A DNA stretch of 64,000 nucleotides from an uncultured Pelagimonas sp. (GTDB lineage Bacteria > Pseudomonadota > Alphaproteobacteria > Rhodobacterales > Rhodobacteraceae), in the NCBI GenBank assembly GCA_947497905.1, contig CANMIH010000002.1, forward strand, positions 62,001 through 126,000. Reading direction: 5' to 3'. Positions within the stretch are counted from its first letter, which is position 1, and each line of letters begins with the position of its first letter. Made by a program: the position numbers and the translations under genes. Positions 56,051 through 64,000 of this stretch are shown here, piece by piece. The notes below the pieces were generated by a model. That model ran no database searches, had not been told where the DNA came from, and saw nothing but the letters and a program-made list of their open reading frames with translations.

Positions 56051-56950
56051 ATGACAGAGGTATCGACACATCAGGCGCAGGAAGATGCGCGCAATGACTC
56101 CATCCTGATCTGGGTCAATGGAGAGCTGAAACCCCGCGCCGAAGCCACGGTAAGCGTTTTTGATTCCGGTTTTATGCTGGGGGATGGCGTCTGGGAAGGG
56201 CTGCGGCTCTATGACGGGCGCTGGGCGTTTCTGGACGAGCATATGGATCGTTTGTTTGAAGCAGCCAAGGCCATTGATCTTGATATCGGTCTGGACCGGG
56301 ACGCGGTGATTGCCGCGCTGGAAGAAACGCGCAAAGCCAATGAAATGACCAGCGACGCCCACGCGCGCCTTATGGTCACCCGTGGTGTGAAATCACGCCC
56401 GTTTCAGCATCCGGCCCTGTCGCAACAAGGCCCGACCATGGTGATCATCATGGAACATTCGCGGCCCTCTATCCCTCGTCCTCTGAACCTCGCAACAGTG
56501 CCACATCTGCGTGGGTTGCCGATGACGCAGGATCCCAAGCTAAATTCCCATTCTAAGCTGAACTGTATTCTTGCCTGTATTGCGGCCGAAAAGGCCGGAG
56601 CGGATGAGGCCTTGATGCTCGACCTGCATGGCTTCGTGAACACCACAAACGCCTGTAACTTTTTCATCGTTCGCAAAGGTGAAGTTTGGACCAGCACGGG
56701 GGACTACTGCATGAATGGCATCACCCGACAAAAGGTGATTGATCTGTGCCGTGCCAATGACATTCCGGTCTATGAGCGCAACTTTAGCCTCGTAGACACC
56801 TATGGGGCGGATGAGGCGTTTTTGACCGGCACTTTTGGGGCCCAAACCCCAGTTGCTCAGATCGATGGGCGCCAGATTGGAACCGGTGAAGCCGGACCAA
56901 TGACCCTGCGGCTACGGCAGCTGTACAAAGATCTCGTCGACGCGCAGTAA
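56051..56950 (+). CDS. Class IV aminotransferase (branched-chain/D-amino acid type)
   Basis: PLP-dependent fold-type IV aminotransferase of 299 aa. Visible family features are [20 protein letters not shown] near the N terminus, the region with [20 protein letters not shown], which should hold the PLP lysine, and [20 protein letters not shown] with [11 protein letters not shown]. It resembles branched-chain aminotransferases and D-alanine aminotransferases; the substrate is not certain. The next gene, 9 bp downstream, is a sulfotransferase-like protein. From memory, the two domains occur fused in plant proteins called branched-chain aminotransferase-like. Confidence 0.88.
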   Translation: MTEVSTHQAQEDARNDSILIWVNGELKPRAEATVSVFDSGFMLGDGVWEGLRLYDGRWAFLDEHMDRLFEAAKAIDLDIGLDRDAVIAALEETRKANEMTSDAHARLMVTRGVKSRPFQHPALSQQGPTMVIIMEHSRPSIPRPLNLATVPHLRGLPMTQDPKLNSHSKLNCILACIAAEKAGADEALMLDLHGFVNTTNACNFFIVRKGEVWTSTGDYCMNGITRQKVIDLCRANDIPVYERNFSLVDTYGADEAFLTGTFGAQTPVAQIDGRQIGTGEAGPMTLRLRQLYKDLVDAQ

Positions 56951-56959
56951 GAGGCACCT

Positions 56960-57655
56960 ATGAAAATCGCGATGTGGAGCGGGCCGCGCAATTTGTCGAC
57001 GGCCATGATGTATGCCTTTGGCAATCGCCGGGATTTCGCTGCCTGGGACGAGCCGTTTTATGCGGCGTATCTGGCGCGCGGGGGAAGTGACCACCCTATG
57101 CGAGAAGAGATCATTGCAGCGCATGACAGTGATGCTGCGTCGGTTGCGCAGCAGTGTGCAGGCCCGGTGCCTGACGGCAAGCCGCATTGGTATCAAAAGC
57201 ACATGAGCCTTCACATGGAGGGGTTTCCGCTCGATTGGGCGGCGACCTGTGTCAATGTACACCTCATCCGTCATCCGGCGCGCGTGATCGCCTCATACTC
57301 TGCGAAACGAGAAAATCCGACGCTGGCTGATATTGGCTTTGTGCAGCAGGCCGAGTTCTTTGATCGTTTTCCGGGGCCTGTGATCGACAGCGCAGATGTG
57401 CGCCGCGACCCCGAAGGCATGTTGCGCAAACTGTGTGAGACCATCGATCTGGAATTTGATCCTGCCATGCTGGCATGGGAGGCTGGGCCCCGGCCGTATG
57501 ATGGCATCTGGGCCTCACATTGGTACGGTGTTGTGCATGGCAGCAGCGGGTTTGCAGGGGCCGAGGGGCCCTTGCCCGAGCTTACAGGCGACGCCGCTGC
57601 CTTGTGTGAGGCGGCGCTGCCCTTCTACGAAAAACTCGCCAAGCTTAAGCTTTGA
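56960..57655 (+). CDS. Sulfotransferase-like P-loop protein paired with the aminotransferase
   Basis: A 231-aa protein with an N-terminal phosphosulfate-binding-like loop (MKIAMWSGPRNLSTAMMYAF), a second signature HLIRHPARVIASYSAKRENP like the 3'-phosphate-binding motif of sulfotransferases, and DVRRDPEGMLRKLCETIDLE. The catalytic acceptor is not evident to me. The gene overlaps the convergent SCP2 gene by 11 bp. Whether it transfers sulfate or uses another nucleotide is unknown. Confidence 0.8.
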   Translation: MKIAMWSGPRNLSTAMMYAFGNRRDFAAWDEPFYAAYLARGGSDHPMREEIIAAHDSDAASVAQQCAGPVPDGKPHWYQKHMSLHMEGFPLDWAATCVNVHLIRHPARVIASYSAKRENPTLADIGFVQQAEFFDRFPGPVIDSADVRRDPEGMLRKLCETIDLEFDPAMLAWEAGPRPYDGIWASHWYGVVHGSSGFAGAEGPLPELTGDAAALCEAALPFYEKLAKLKL

Positions 57656-57929
57656 GAAGATCTGCAAGCTTCATGGCAACGGCTGGATTGCCCGAGACCT
57701 TGATCTTGCCCATCATGACCGCCGTCATGGGGTTCAGCTGACCTTTGAGAAGCTTAACCAGATTGTCGGCGGTCAGAGCTAGCGTGCAATCGGTGTCTTG
57801 ATCTTGATCGGTAGCATTTCCATCGGCCAACACAATCACACCCTCATCGCCACAGTCGAATTTCAGTGACCCTTCGAAGGTTCGAGTTTGCAGGCCCTCC
57901 TGCAGTTTTGCCAAAATCTCAGCCAGCAT
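57645..57929 (-). CDS. SCP2 sterol-transfer domain protein
   Basis: A 94-aa single-domain SCP2 protein, a lipid-binding fold related to human sterol carrier protein 2. The sequence GSLKFDCGDEGVIVLADGNA, DCTLALTADNLVKLLKGQLN and MTAVMMGKIKVSGNPAVAMK follows the family. Such small proteins are thought to bind acyl-CoA or other lipids. It is transcribed leftward, and its 3' end overlaps the sulfotransferase-like gene. Confidence 0.93.
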   Translation of the reverse strand: MLAEILAKLQEGLQTRTFEGSLKFDCGDEGVIVLADGNATDQDQDTDCTLALTADNLVKLLKGQLNPMTAVMMGKIKVSGNPAVAMKLADLLKA

Positions 57930-57969
57930 TTGTATCTCCCATGTCTCACTCTGGGGTAGGCGGCAAAGA

Positions 57970-57992
57970 TTACGTCATCAAGAATAACGTAA
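57970..57992. promoter_or_regulatory. Inverted repeat upstream of the SCP2 gene
   Basis: TTACGT, 11 bases, ACGTAA. It lies about 40 bp upstream of the SCP2 start and could be an operator. Chance is not excluded. Confidence 0.3.
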
Positions 57993-58014
57993 AGTAAGCG
58001 ACGTGATGTCATGA

Positions 58015-58045
58015 AAAAAGCCCCGGCGCAGAACCGGGGCTTTTT
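58015..58045 (-). terminator. Terminator downstream of argG
   Basis: AAAAAGCCCCGG, a 7-base loop and CCGGGGCTTTTT form a 12-bp stem, 20 bp past the argG stop and upstream of the SCP2 promoter region. Confidence 0.9.
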
Positions 58046-58064
58046 GAAGTTCTAGTCAGGCAGA

Positions 58065-59291
58065 TTAGCCTTTGACGCGTTTGTCACGTGCCGCCAGAAG
58101 TTTAAGACGCAGTGCGTTCAGCTGGATAAAGCCTGCGGCGTCGGTCTGGTCATAGGCGCCCGCATCTTCTTCGAAGGTCACATGCGCTTCGGAGTAAAGT
58201 GAATGCTCTGACCAGCGGCCCACACAGGTGGCCGATCCTTTGTAGAGCTTCAGACGTACGGTGCCGGTGACATGGGTCTGGCTGGCATCGATGGCGGCCT
58301 GCAGCATCTCACGCTCGGGCGAATACCAGAACCCGTTGTAGATCAGCTCGGCATACTTTGGCATCAGCTCATCTTTGAGGTGCATCGCGCCACGGTCCAT
58401 GGTGATCGACTCGATGCCACGGTGGGCCTCAAGCAACAGGGTACCACCAGGCGTTTCGTAGATGCCGCGCGACTTCATGCCAACAAAGCGACCCTCAACA
58501 AGGTCAAGACGGCCACAGCCATGTTTGCCGCCATATTCGTTCAGCTTGGTCAGGATGGTTGCAGGCGACATCGCCTCGCCATTGATGCTGACCGCGTCAC
58601 CTTTTTCAAAGCCGATTTCGATGAACTCGGGCTCGTTTGGTGCATCTTCGGGGTGTACGGTGCGCTGATAGACATAATCAGGCGCCTGTACTGCCGGATC
58701 TTCCAGAACCTTACCCTCGGACGAGGTGTGCAGCAGGTTGGCATCCACCGAGAACGGCGCTTCGCCGCGCTTGTCTTTGGCAACCGGGATCTGGTTCTGC
58801 TCAGCAAATTCCAGAAGACGAGTGCGCGAAGTCAGGTCCCACTCACGCCACGGCGCGATCACTTTGATGTCCGGGTTCAGAGCATAAGCGGCAAGCTCGA
58901 AACGAACCTGATCGTTGCCTTTGCCGGTTGCGCCGTGGGCCACAGCATCTGCACCGGTTTCTTTGGCAATCTCAACAAGACGCTTGGAGATCAACGGGCG
59001 GGCGATCGAGGTGCCCAGCAGGTACAGACCTTCATACACCGCGTTGGCGCGGAACATCGGGAACACAAAGTCACGCACGAACTCTTCGCGCACGTCTTCA
59101 ATATAGATGTTCTCTTCTTTGATGCCTAAAAGGCGAGCCTTCTCACGCGCGGGCTCAAGCTCTTCACCCTGGCCGAGATCGGCGGTGAATGTCACTACTT
59201 CGCAGCCATATTCGGTCTGCAGCCACTTGAGGATAATCGAGGTATCAAGGCCGCCGGAATAGGCCAGCACAACTTTCTTGGGCGCTGTCAT
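58065..59291 (-). CDS. argG: Argininosuccinate synthase
   Basis: Joins citrulline and aspartate in arginine synthesis using ATP. The 408-aa product has the N-type ATP pyrophosphatase P-loop ([19 protein letters not shown]) and the conserved [20 protein letters not shown] and [17 protein letters not shown]. The ATG at 59291 follows AAAGGACAGTTCC and matches the family start; a longer open frame upstream is not conserved. It is monocistronic. Confidence 0.97.
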   Translation of the reverse strand: MTAPKKVVLAYSGGLDTSIILKWLQTEYGCEVVTFTADLGQGEELEPAREKARLLGIKEENIYIEDVREEFVRDFVFPMFRANAVYEGLYLLGTSIARPLISKRLVEIAKETGADAVAHGATGKGNDQVRFELAAYALNPDIKVIAPWREWDLTSRTRLLEFAEQNQIPVAKDKRGEAPFSVDANLLHTSSEGKVLEDPAVQAPDYVYQRTVHPEDAPNEPEFIEIGFEKGDAVSINGEAMSPATILTKLNEYGGKHGCGRLDLVEGRFVGMKSRGIYETPGGTLLLEAHRGIESITMDRGAMHLKDELMPKYAELIYNGFWYSPEREMLQAAIDASQTHVTGTVRLKLYKGSATCVGRWSEHSLYSEAHVTFEEDAGAYDQTDAAGFIQLNALRLKLLAARDKRVKG

Positions 59292-59417
59292 GGAACTGTC
59301 CTTTGCTGGTATCAGACGCCCGTTACCGTGTTTCGCCCCATATCGCAAGGATGCGTCATTGACGCAGCTTGGCGTCGTGCTAGGGATGCCAACAGATTTT
59401 TTGCAAAAGGACTTGGA

Positions 59418-60218
59418 ATGAAGGGTTTTTTGATCTTCAAGCACGCGCTGTTCATGGTGTTTCGCAACTGGAAAGAAGCGCTGATGATCTTTCTGCTACC
59501 ATTAGTTGTTGCTCTGGGGGCCTTCTTTCTAATTTTTGGGCTGTCTGGCGTGAATCTGATGACGGGTATGCCAATAGATGGTTCGGCCTTTCATGAAGGC
59601 GTAGGTCGGCTGATTGGCAAAACTATCTTTTTGGCTGTGATCGGTGCAATTTGCTTTCTCTGGAGTGCGGTAAACTGGCACCGATTTGTGTTGTTGGAAG
59701 AGATCCCTACTCACTGGATTCCAGACTTTAAGATCGGTCGCGTGGCAGCGTACCTTGGCCAAGCAACACTGCTTTTTTTCATGTTTCTCTTCATCAGCTT
59801 TGTGATGGCGTTCATCTTAGCGTTCATTAGTTCGGTGTTGGTCTCCGCCGCTGGTATGGGGGCACTTTATCCACTGATTGGAATTGGGCTCTTGTGTAAC
59901 CTTGTTGTTGGTATGTTTTTTTATAGAGTTGCAGCTGTTCTTCCCGCCGCAGCAGTCGGGGAAGAGTTGAGTATCGGCGAGGCCATGGAGGCCACAGACG
60001 ATGCAAATTTTGCGGCCTTCTCACTTGTGCTCATTACCTTTGCCGCAAACTATGGGATACAATTTCTTGCCGGTGTTTTATTAGGTTTCTCCCATGGGAT
60101 TGCATTCGGTGTAACCATGTCCTTGTCGCTTGTACTTGGTCTAGCAAACATCAGTATTTTAACCACATTCTATGGCCACTATGTGGAGGGCCGAGAGATT
60201 AAGGGGACGGTAAGGTGA
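59418..60218 (+). CDS. Multi-pass membrane protein, first of two tandem paralogues
   Basis: A 266-aa inner-membrane protein with about six hydrophobic segments, for example [20 protein letters not shown] and [21 protein letters not shown] do not recognise a named family. It shares [31 protein letters not shown] and [13 protein letters not shown] with the next gene, so they arose by duplication. The ATG at 59418 is the only start consistent with its paralogue; upstream in-frame sequence overlaps the argG leader. Its coding sequence looks more AT-rich than that of its partner. It overlaps the second copy by 4 bp. Confidence 0.85.
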   Translation: MKGFLIFKHALFMVFRNWKEALMIFLLPLVVALGAFFLIFGLSGVNLMTGMPIDGSAFHEGVGRLIGKTIFLAVIGAICFLWSAVNWHRFVLLEEIPTHWIPDFKIGRVAAYLGQATLLFFMFLFISFVMAFILAFISSVLVSAAGMGALYPLIGIGLLCNLVVGMFFYRVAAVLPAAAVGEELSIGEAMEATDDANFAAFSLVLITFAANYGIQFLAGVLLGFSHGIAFGVTMSLSLVLGLANISILTTFYGHYVEGREIKGTVR

Positions 60219-60976
60219 AGGGTTTTTTGATTTTCAAACATGCGCTGACCATGGTGCTGCGGAACTGGAAGCAGGCGATCATGCTTGGGGCGCTGCCGGT
60301 GGGCATCATCGTGGCCGCGGCGGTTTTGTTGCTTCGCTCCCATATGGATAGCTTTGTCGCCACAGGGCTGAACGAGTTTGAGTTTGCGTCTCAAGGTTCG
60401 GGCGCGGGTGCTGCATTTTTCCTTGTCTGGATCATCTCGGTGGCGTGCATGCTCTGGGTCATGGTGAACTGGCACCGCTATGTTATCCTTGAAGAATATC
60501 CCAGCGGTTGGGTCCCCCCATTTCACGCTGATCGCATTCTTGGCTATCTTGGCCGTATCCTGCTTTTGGCATTGGTCATGATTGTCGTGTTGATCCCAGT
60601 AGGGATCGGAGCCGCCGTATTTGCGGCGATCGCGCCACCTTTGGCCGTTGTTTTCATGGCGGTGGCCTACATTGCGGTGATCATCCTGATGTACCGGTTG
60701 GTTGTCATTATGCCCGCCGCTGCCATCGGCAAACCCATCGGGTTGAAAGACGCACTTGAGGCGACCCGAGGGGCCAATCTTGATATTGCGGTTTTGTTGG
60801 TGACCCTGTTTCTGGCAAACTTTGCCGTTCAAATCGTCGGCGGCTTGATTGTGTTTCTTGTTCCTGTGGTTGGTATTGTCGCCTTGGTTGTCTGTGGGTT
60901 TATCTTTGCACTGACCGGTGTCAGCGTGTTGACCACCTTCTACGGGCACTACATCGAAGGGCGACCTATCGGTTGA
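60215..60976 (+). CDS. Multi-pass membrane protein, second tandem paralogue
   Basis: A 253-aa protein similar to the preceding one, with [39 protein letters not shown], an ATRGANLDI motif before the last helices, and TTFYGHYIEGRPIG at the end. Start is GTG, within the stop of the first copy (GTGA), so translation is coupled. Hydrophobic stretches include ILGYLGRILLLALVMIVVLI and QIVGGLIVFLVPVVGIVALV. No enzymatic or transport signature is seen. Function unknown; the pair may form a hetero-oligomer. Confidence 0.85.
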   Translation: MKGFLIFKHALTMVLRNWKQAIMLGALPVGIIVAAAVLLLRSHMDSFVATGLNEFEFASQGSGAGAAFFLVWIISVACMLWVMVNWHRYVILEEYPSGWVPPFHADRILGYLGRILLLALVMIVVLIPVGIGAAVFAAIAPPLAVVFMAVAYIAVIILMYRLVVIMPAAAIGKPIGLKDALEATRGANLDIAVLLVTLFLANFAVQIVGGLIVFLVPVVGIVALVVCGFIFALTGVSVLTTFYGHYIEGRPIG

Positions 60977-61013
60977 TCTTGCACTGGGGCGCGCAATGCG
61001 CCACAGCTTGCGC

Positions 61014-62240
61014 ATGAGTGATTTTCTGACGTCCGCCAAAGCTGCGGAAGACGCAATGCGCGCGGTCTTCCCAGCCACTCCGCTGCAACGCAATGCCCAT
61101 CTGTCCGAACGTTATGGTGCAGATGTTTGGCTCAAACGCGAAGACCTGAGCCCGGTGCGCAGCTACAAGCTGCGCGGGGCGTTCAATGCCATGCGCAAAC
61201 AACCCGATGCGGATCTGTTTGTCTGTGCCAGTGCGGGTAACCACGCCCAGGGCGTTGCCTATATGTGCCGCCATTTCGACAAGCGTGGGGTGATCTTTAT
61301 GCCCGTCACCACGCCTCAGCAGAAAATCCAGAAAACCGAGATGTTCGGTGGCGACAATGTCGAGATCCGCCTGATTGGCGATTATTTTGATGATTGTCTG
61401 ATGGCGGCTCAGTCATTTTGCGCAGAGCAGGGGGGGCACTTCCTGTCACCGTTTGATGATGAGGATGTGATTGAAGGGCAGGCCAGTGTGGCGGTGGAGA
61501 TCGAACAGCAACTTGGGCGTGTTCCTGATCAGCTTGTGGTGCCAGTCGGCGGCGGCGGCCTAAGTTCCGGTGTGTTGAGCTATTTCGGCAATGACACGCA
61601 ATACACCTTTGTTGAACCCGCTGGTGGGGCCTGCCTTCGCGCCGCGCTTCAGGCGGGCAAACCTGTGGCGCTGCCGGGGGTGGACACCTTTGCAGATGGG
61701 GCAGCCGTGGCCAAAATTGGTTCTCGGACCTTTACAGTTCTCAGCGGAGTTGGTCTCGCGAATACTCTGACGATCGCAGAAGACCGCATCTGTACCACAA
61801 TGCTTGAAATGCTGAATGTCGAAGGGATTGTTCTGGAACCTGCCGGTGCACTTTCGGTGGACGCTCTGAAAGACATGGGCCAGGCGATTCGTGGCCGCAC
61901 GGTGGTCTGTATCACCTCAGGTGGGAATTTTGATTTCGAACGTCTGCCCGAAGTGAAAGAGCGGGCTCAGCGGTACTCAGGTGTGAAGAAATACTTCATT
62001 CTGCGGCTGCCCCAACGTCCCGGTGCATTGAAAGATTTCCTGAGTTTTCTTGGCCCTGACGACGATATTGCGCGTTTCGAGTATCTGAAAAAATCTGCGC
62101 GGAACTTTGGCTCGGTGTTGATCGGGATAGAAACCAAAAATCCGGCCAACTTTGACCGGCTTTTTGGATTGCTGGATGAAACGGGCTTCACCTATCAGGA
62201 CATCACCGAAGACGAGAGCCTTGCCCAGTTTCTGATTTAA
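61014..62240 (+). CDS. ilvA: Threonine ammonia-lyase (threonine dehydratase)
   Basis: PLP enzyme that makes 2-oxobutanoate from threonine for isoleucine synthesis. The 408-aa product has the PLP-lysine site SPVRSYKLRGAFNAM, SAGNHAQGVAYMCRHF, and the glycine loop VPVGGGGLSSGVLSYF. A single C-terminal ACT-like regulatory domain (KKYFILRLPQRPGALKDFLS) makes it the shorter form with one regulatory copy. An upstream in-frame ATG (60996) is possible. It ends 3 bp from the convergent hpt gene. Confidence 0.95.
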   Translation: MSDFLTSAKAAEDAMRAVFPATPLQRNAHLSERYGADVWLKREDLSPVRSYKLRGAFNAMRKQPDADLFVCASAGNHAQGVAYMCRHFDKRGVIFMPVTTPQQKIQKTEMFGGDNVEIRLIGDYFDDCLMAAQSFCAEQGGHFLSPFDDEDVIEGQASVAVEIEQQLGRVPDQLVVPVGGGGLSSGVLSYFGNDTQYTFVEPAGGACLRAALQAGKPVALPGVDTFADGAAVAKIGSRTFTVLSGVGLANTLTIAEDRICTTMLEMLNVEGIVLEPAGALSVDALKDMGQAIRGRTVVCITSGGNFDFERLPEVKERAQRYSGVKKYFILRLPQRPGALKDFLSFLGPDDDIARFEYLKKSARNFGSVLIGIETKNPANFDRLFGLLDETGFTYQDITEDESLAQFLI

Positions 62241-62243
62241 GTG

Positions 62244-62579
62244 TTACGCCGCAAGGCGGTTGGGAAGATCGGCCTGGAATTGCGCACTTGAGGTGTTGAA
62301 CGTTGTTCGGACCTCATGTGCGGACACAACATCGGGGCGTCCACTGGCCGCAGCTTTCTCGCCCTTCAGACAAATCTGGGCAAGCGCTTCAAATCCAAGG
62401 TTCAACGCCGCGCCTTTCAAGAAGTGCATCTGCTCTTCGGTGGCTTTGGCATCTCCTGCCGCCTCTTCCAGCGATCCGATGGCTGTCTCGACTTCCATCA
62501 AGAACAGTTCCACAATCTCGCCGAAATCTTCAGCGCCAATTTCTTCTATCAATTCGCTCACGCGGGACCAGTCAATCAT
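62244..62579 (-). CDS. Hpt phosphotransfer domain protein
   Basis: A 111-aa single-domain histidine phosphotransfer protein. The active-site sequence QMHFLKGAALNLGFEAL puts the phosphorylated His at about residue 52 in a four-helix bundle. The ATG at 62579 follows AGGAGATTCCAA. It is divergent from the response regulator-phosphatase gene at 62738, which suggests that the two exchange phosphate. No hybrid kinase lies nearby. Confidence 0.9.
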   Translation of the reverse strand: MIDWSRVSELIEEIGAEDFGEIVELFLMEVETAIGSLEEAAGDAKATEEQMHFLKGAALNLGFEALAQICLKGEKAAASGRPDVVSAHEVRTTFNTSSAQFQADLPNRLAA

Positions 62580-62664
62580 TTGGAATCTCCTGCATAACGC
62601 GAAACTAGAAGTCAATTCTTAACGGAGTGTTGATGTTACAATTGGCTTCAGTTTAATTTTAGGG

Positions 62665-62679
62665 TTTAGTGCCCGTTAA
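62665..62679. promoter_or_regulatory. CtrA-box-like site upstream of the regulator-phosphatase gene
   Basis: TTTA, seven bases, TTAA matches the TTAA-N7-TTAA consensus at all but one base. It is about 60 bp before the GTG start and may be chance, since the flanking DNA is AT-rich. Confidence 0.25.
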
Positions 62680-62737
62680 GGGCTGGATTGCTAGCAGGGG
62701 ACCTGACGCTGGAACATAAGCGCGAAAAGGAATCGTT

Positions 62738-64000
62738 GTGCAACCCAATCCCATCGACATCCCTGATGCCATGACTGGCTCTGTGCGTGTCGTACTTATC
62801 GTCGATGATAGCCGGCTTCAGCTGCGCATCATGACGACTATGCTTAAGCGTTGGGGGCTTAAGGTACTCGAGGCCAGTTCTGGCCCCGAGGCGTTGGAAA
62901 TCTGTGCCAAAGAAGAACCCGACTTGGTGCTCTCCGATTGGATGATGCCCGAGATGGATGGGCTGGAATTCTGTCGTCAGTTTCGGGCGATGAAGCGGGA
63001 CAAATATGGCTATTTTATTCTCCTGACCTCTAAAAGTGAGAAGGGAGAAGTTGCTCAGGGACTTGATGCAGGCGCAGATGATTTTTTGACAAAACCGGTC
63101 AATTCGCATGAGCTTCGCGCGCGGATCAATGCAGGTGCACGTGTTCTGTCGATGGAACGTGAGCTGAATGAGAAAAACCGCCAGGTCTCGGATGCCTTGA
63201 ATGAGCTGCAGAAGATTCACGAAGCCATCGACAATGACCTCAAGCAGGCGCGCACCATCCAGCAATCGCTGGTTCCTGAACGTGTCTGTGAAATCCACAG
63301 TTCTCGGGTAAGCCTTTTGCTGCGGCCCTGTGGTCATGTGGGGGGCGATCTAGTGGGCATGTTCCGCCCTGGATTTGATCGTCTTGGCCTCTATAGCATC
63401 GATGTTTCAGGGCACGGCATCACCTCGGCCATGGTGACGGCGCGTGTGGCCGGATATCTTTCGAGCAATTTCCCCGAGCAGAACGTCGCTTTGGACAAGC
63501 GTTTTGATCGGTTTTACGCGATGCGCGAACCTGCGGAGACCGCGCGGCTATTGAACCAACGCCTTGCCGCCGATCCCGGTGTCGAAGAATATTTGACGAT
63601 GGCCTATGTCGCGGCGGATCTGCAAAGCGGACGAATGCGGATGGTGCAGGCGGGGCATTCACCTCCGCTGTTGCTTCGCGCCAATGGCGATGTCCAGTTT
63701 ATCGGCGACGGGGGCCTACCGATCGGCTTGGTGGATTACGTCGACTACGACCAGCATGAGTTCCGCATGCAATCTGGCGACAGGTTGCTGCTCTATTCCG
63801 ATGGTTTCACCGAAGCCGTGATGAAAGATGGCGAAATGCTCGGTGATGACGGTTTGGTCAAAATGTTCCGCGAAGCCACCGAGGTGGGCGAAGGGCCAGA
63901 TCTGTTGGAAGACATGTTCTGGCGTCTGACGTCACAAATGGAGGATTCGACAAAGCTGGGTGACGATGTCTCTGCGGCTTTGCTCGAATTTGATGTGCTG
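62738..64000 (+). CDS. Response regulator with PP2C (SpoIIE/RsbU-type) phosphatase domain, 3' end outside window
   Basis: The reading frame is open to the last base (421 codons). A receiver domain covers residues about 17-135 with IVDDSRLQLR, the phosphorylated Asp near 67 in LVLSDWMMPEMDG, and DFLTKPVNS. A coiled coil (about 145-180) follows, then a PP2C/SpoIIE-like phosphatase domain with CGHVGGDLVGMF, SIDVSGHGITSAMVTARVAG, QAGHSPPLLL and LLLYSDGFTEAVM. The GTG at 62738 has AAGGAATC upstream; an in-frame ATG at 62771 is an alternative. Such proteins usually dephosphorylate an anti-sigma-factor antagonist. The neighbouring Hpt protein is a likely phosphodonor. Confidence 0.9.
   Translation, partial: MQPNPIDIPDAMTGSVRVVLIVDDSRLQLRIMTTMLKRWGLKVLEASSGPEALEICAKEEPDLVLSDWMMPEMDGLEFCRQFRAMKRDKYGYFILLTSKSEKGEVAQGLDAGADDFLTKPVNSHELRARINAGARVLSMERELNEKNRQVSDALNELQKIHEAIDNDLKQARTIQQSLVPERVCEIHSSRVSLLLRPCGHVGGDLVGMFRPGFDRLGLYSIDVSGHGITSAMVTARVAGYLSSNFPEQNVALDKRFDRFYAMREPAETARLLNQRLAADPGVEEYLTMAYVAADLQSGRMRMVQAGHSPPLLLRANGDVQFIGDGGLPIGLVDYVDYDQHEFRMQSGDRLLLYSDGFTEAVMKDGEMLGDDGLVKMFREATEVGEGPDLLEDMFWRLTSQMEDSTKLGDDVSAALLEFDVL

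Noticed and set aside
60179-61093. Open frame of about 304 codons on the minus strand
   Set aside because: Antisense to the second membrane paralogue and the start of ilvA; His/Asn/Asp-rich and without family features.

Overview
The window looks like part of the chromosome of a motile marine alphaproteobacterium of the Rhodobacterales (Roseobacter group). The evidence is the FlaF/FlbT flagellin regulators, a DUF1217-type flagellar protein, a Paracoccus-like cytochrome c550, the gene order maf-aroE-coaE-dnaQ-secB next to rho-mnmE-mnmG-rsmG-parA-parB, and a fairly high G+C content. The genus cannot be fixed from the sequence alone. I see no rRNA, tRNA, insertion sequence, prophage or CRISPR array.

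Positions 1-28741 are a flagellar superlocus, except for ubiB, which is cut by one base at the left edge. It has several transcription blocks. (i) fliK-flgD run leftward. (ii) A flgJ-like rod protein, a FlgN-like chaperone, flagellin, flaF, flbT and a DUF1217 protein run rightward. (iii) fliI runs leftward. (iv) flgB-flgC-fliE-fliQ-flgF-flgG-flgA-flgH-fliL run rightward. (v) flhA-fliR-flhB and a small coiled-coil (FliJ-like) gene run leftward. (vi) motB, then flgE-flgK-flgL-flgI-motA and a large periplasmic protein run leftward. Strong hairpins separate convergent blocks. The set gives rod, hook, rings, filament, most of the export gate and the stator. fliF, fliG, fliM, fliN, fliP and fliH are absent and must lie elsewhere if the flagellum works.

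Positions 28742-37530 hold an outer-membrane polysaccharide export lipoprotein, cytochrome c550, isopentenyl-diphosphate isomerase, an Smr-domain protein, MltA, a Tim44-domain protein, FxsA, SecB, and the leftward operon maf-aroE-coaE-dnaQ.

Positions 37531-38071 are the only long non-coding stretch. It is AT-rich in parts and carries three one-mismatch DnaA boxes. It lies between maf and rho, the neighbourhood of oriC in other alphaproteobacteria, and I propose it as the chromosomal origin. Rightward from it run rho, mnmE, mnmG, rsmG, parA and parB. Two perfect 16-bp parS palindromes sit inside the coding sequences of mnmG and rsmG, so origin, partition genes and centromere sites lie within about 7 kb.

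Positions 44863-64000 hold quality-control and metabolic genes: hemW-rdgB-rph, hrcA-grpE, mutS, maeB, a PfkB kinase, an exported MsrA, an aminotransferase/sulfotransferase pair next to an SCP2 protein, argG, two tandem paralogous membrane proteins, and ilvA. At the right edge an Hpt protein is divergent from a response regulator with a PP2C phosphatase domain that runs off the window. This resembles a phosphorelay that controls partner switching.
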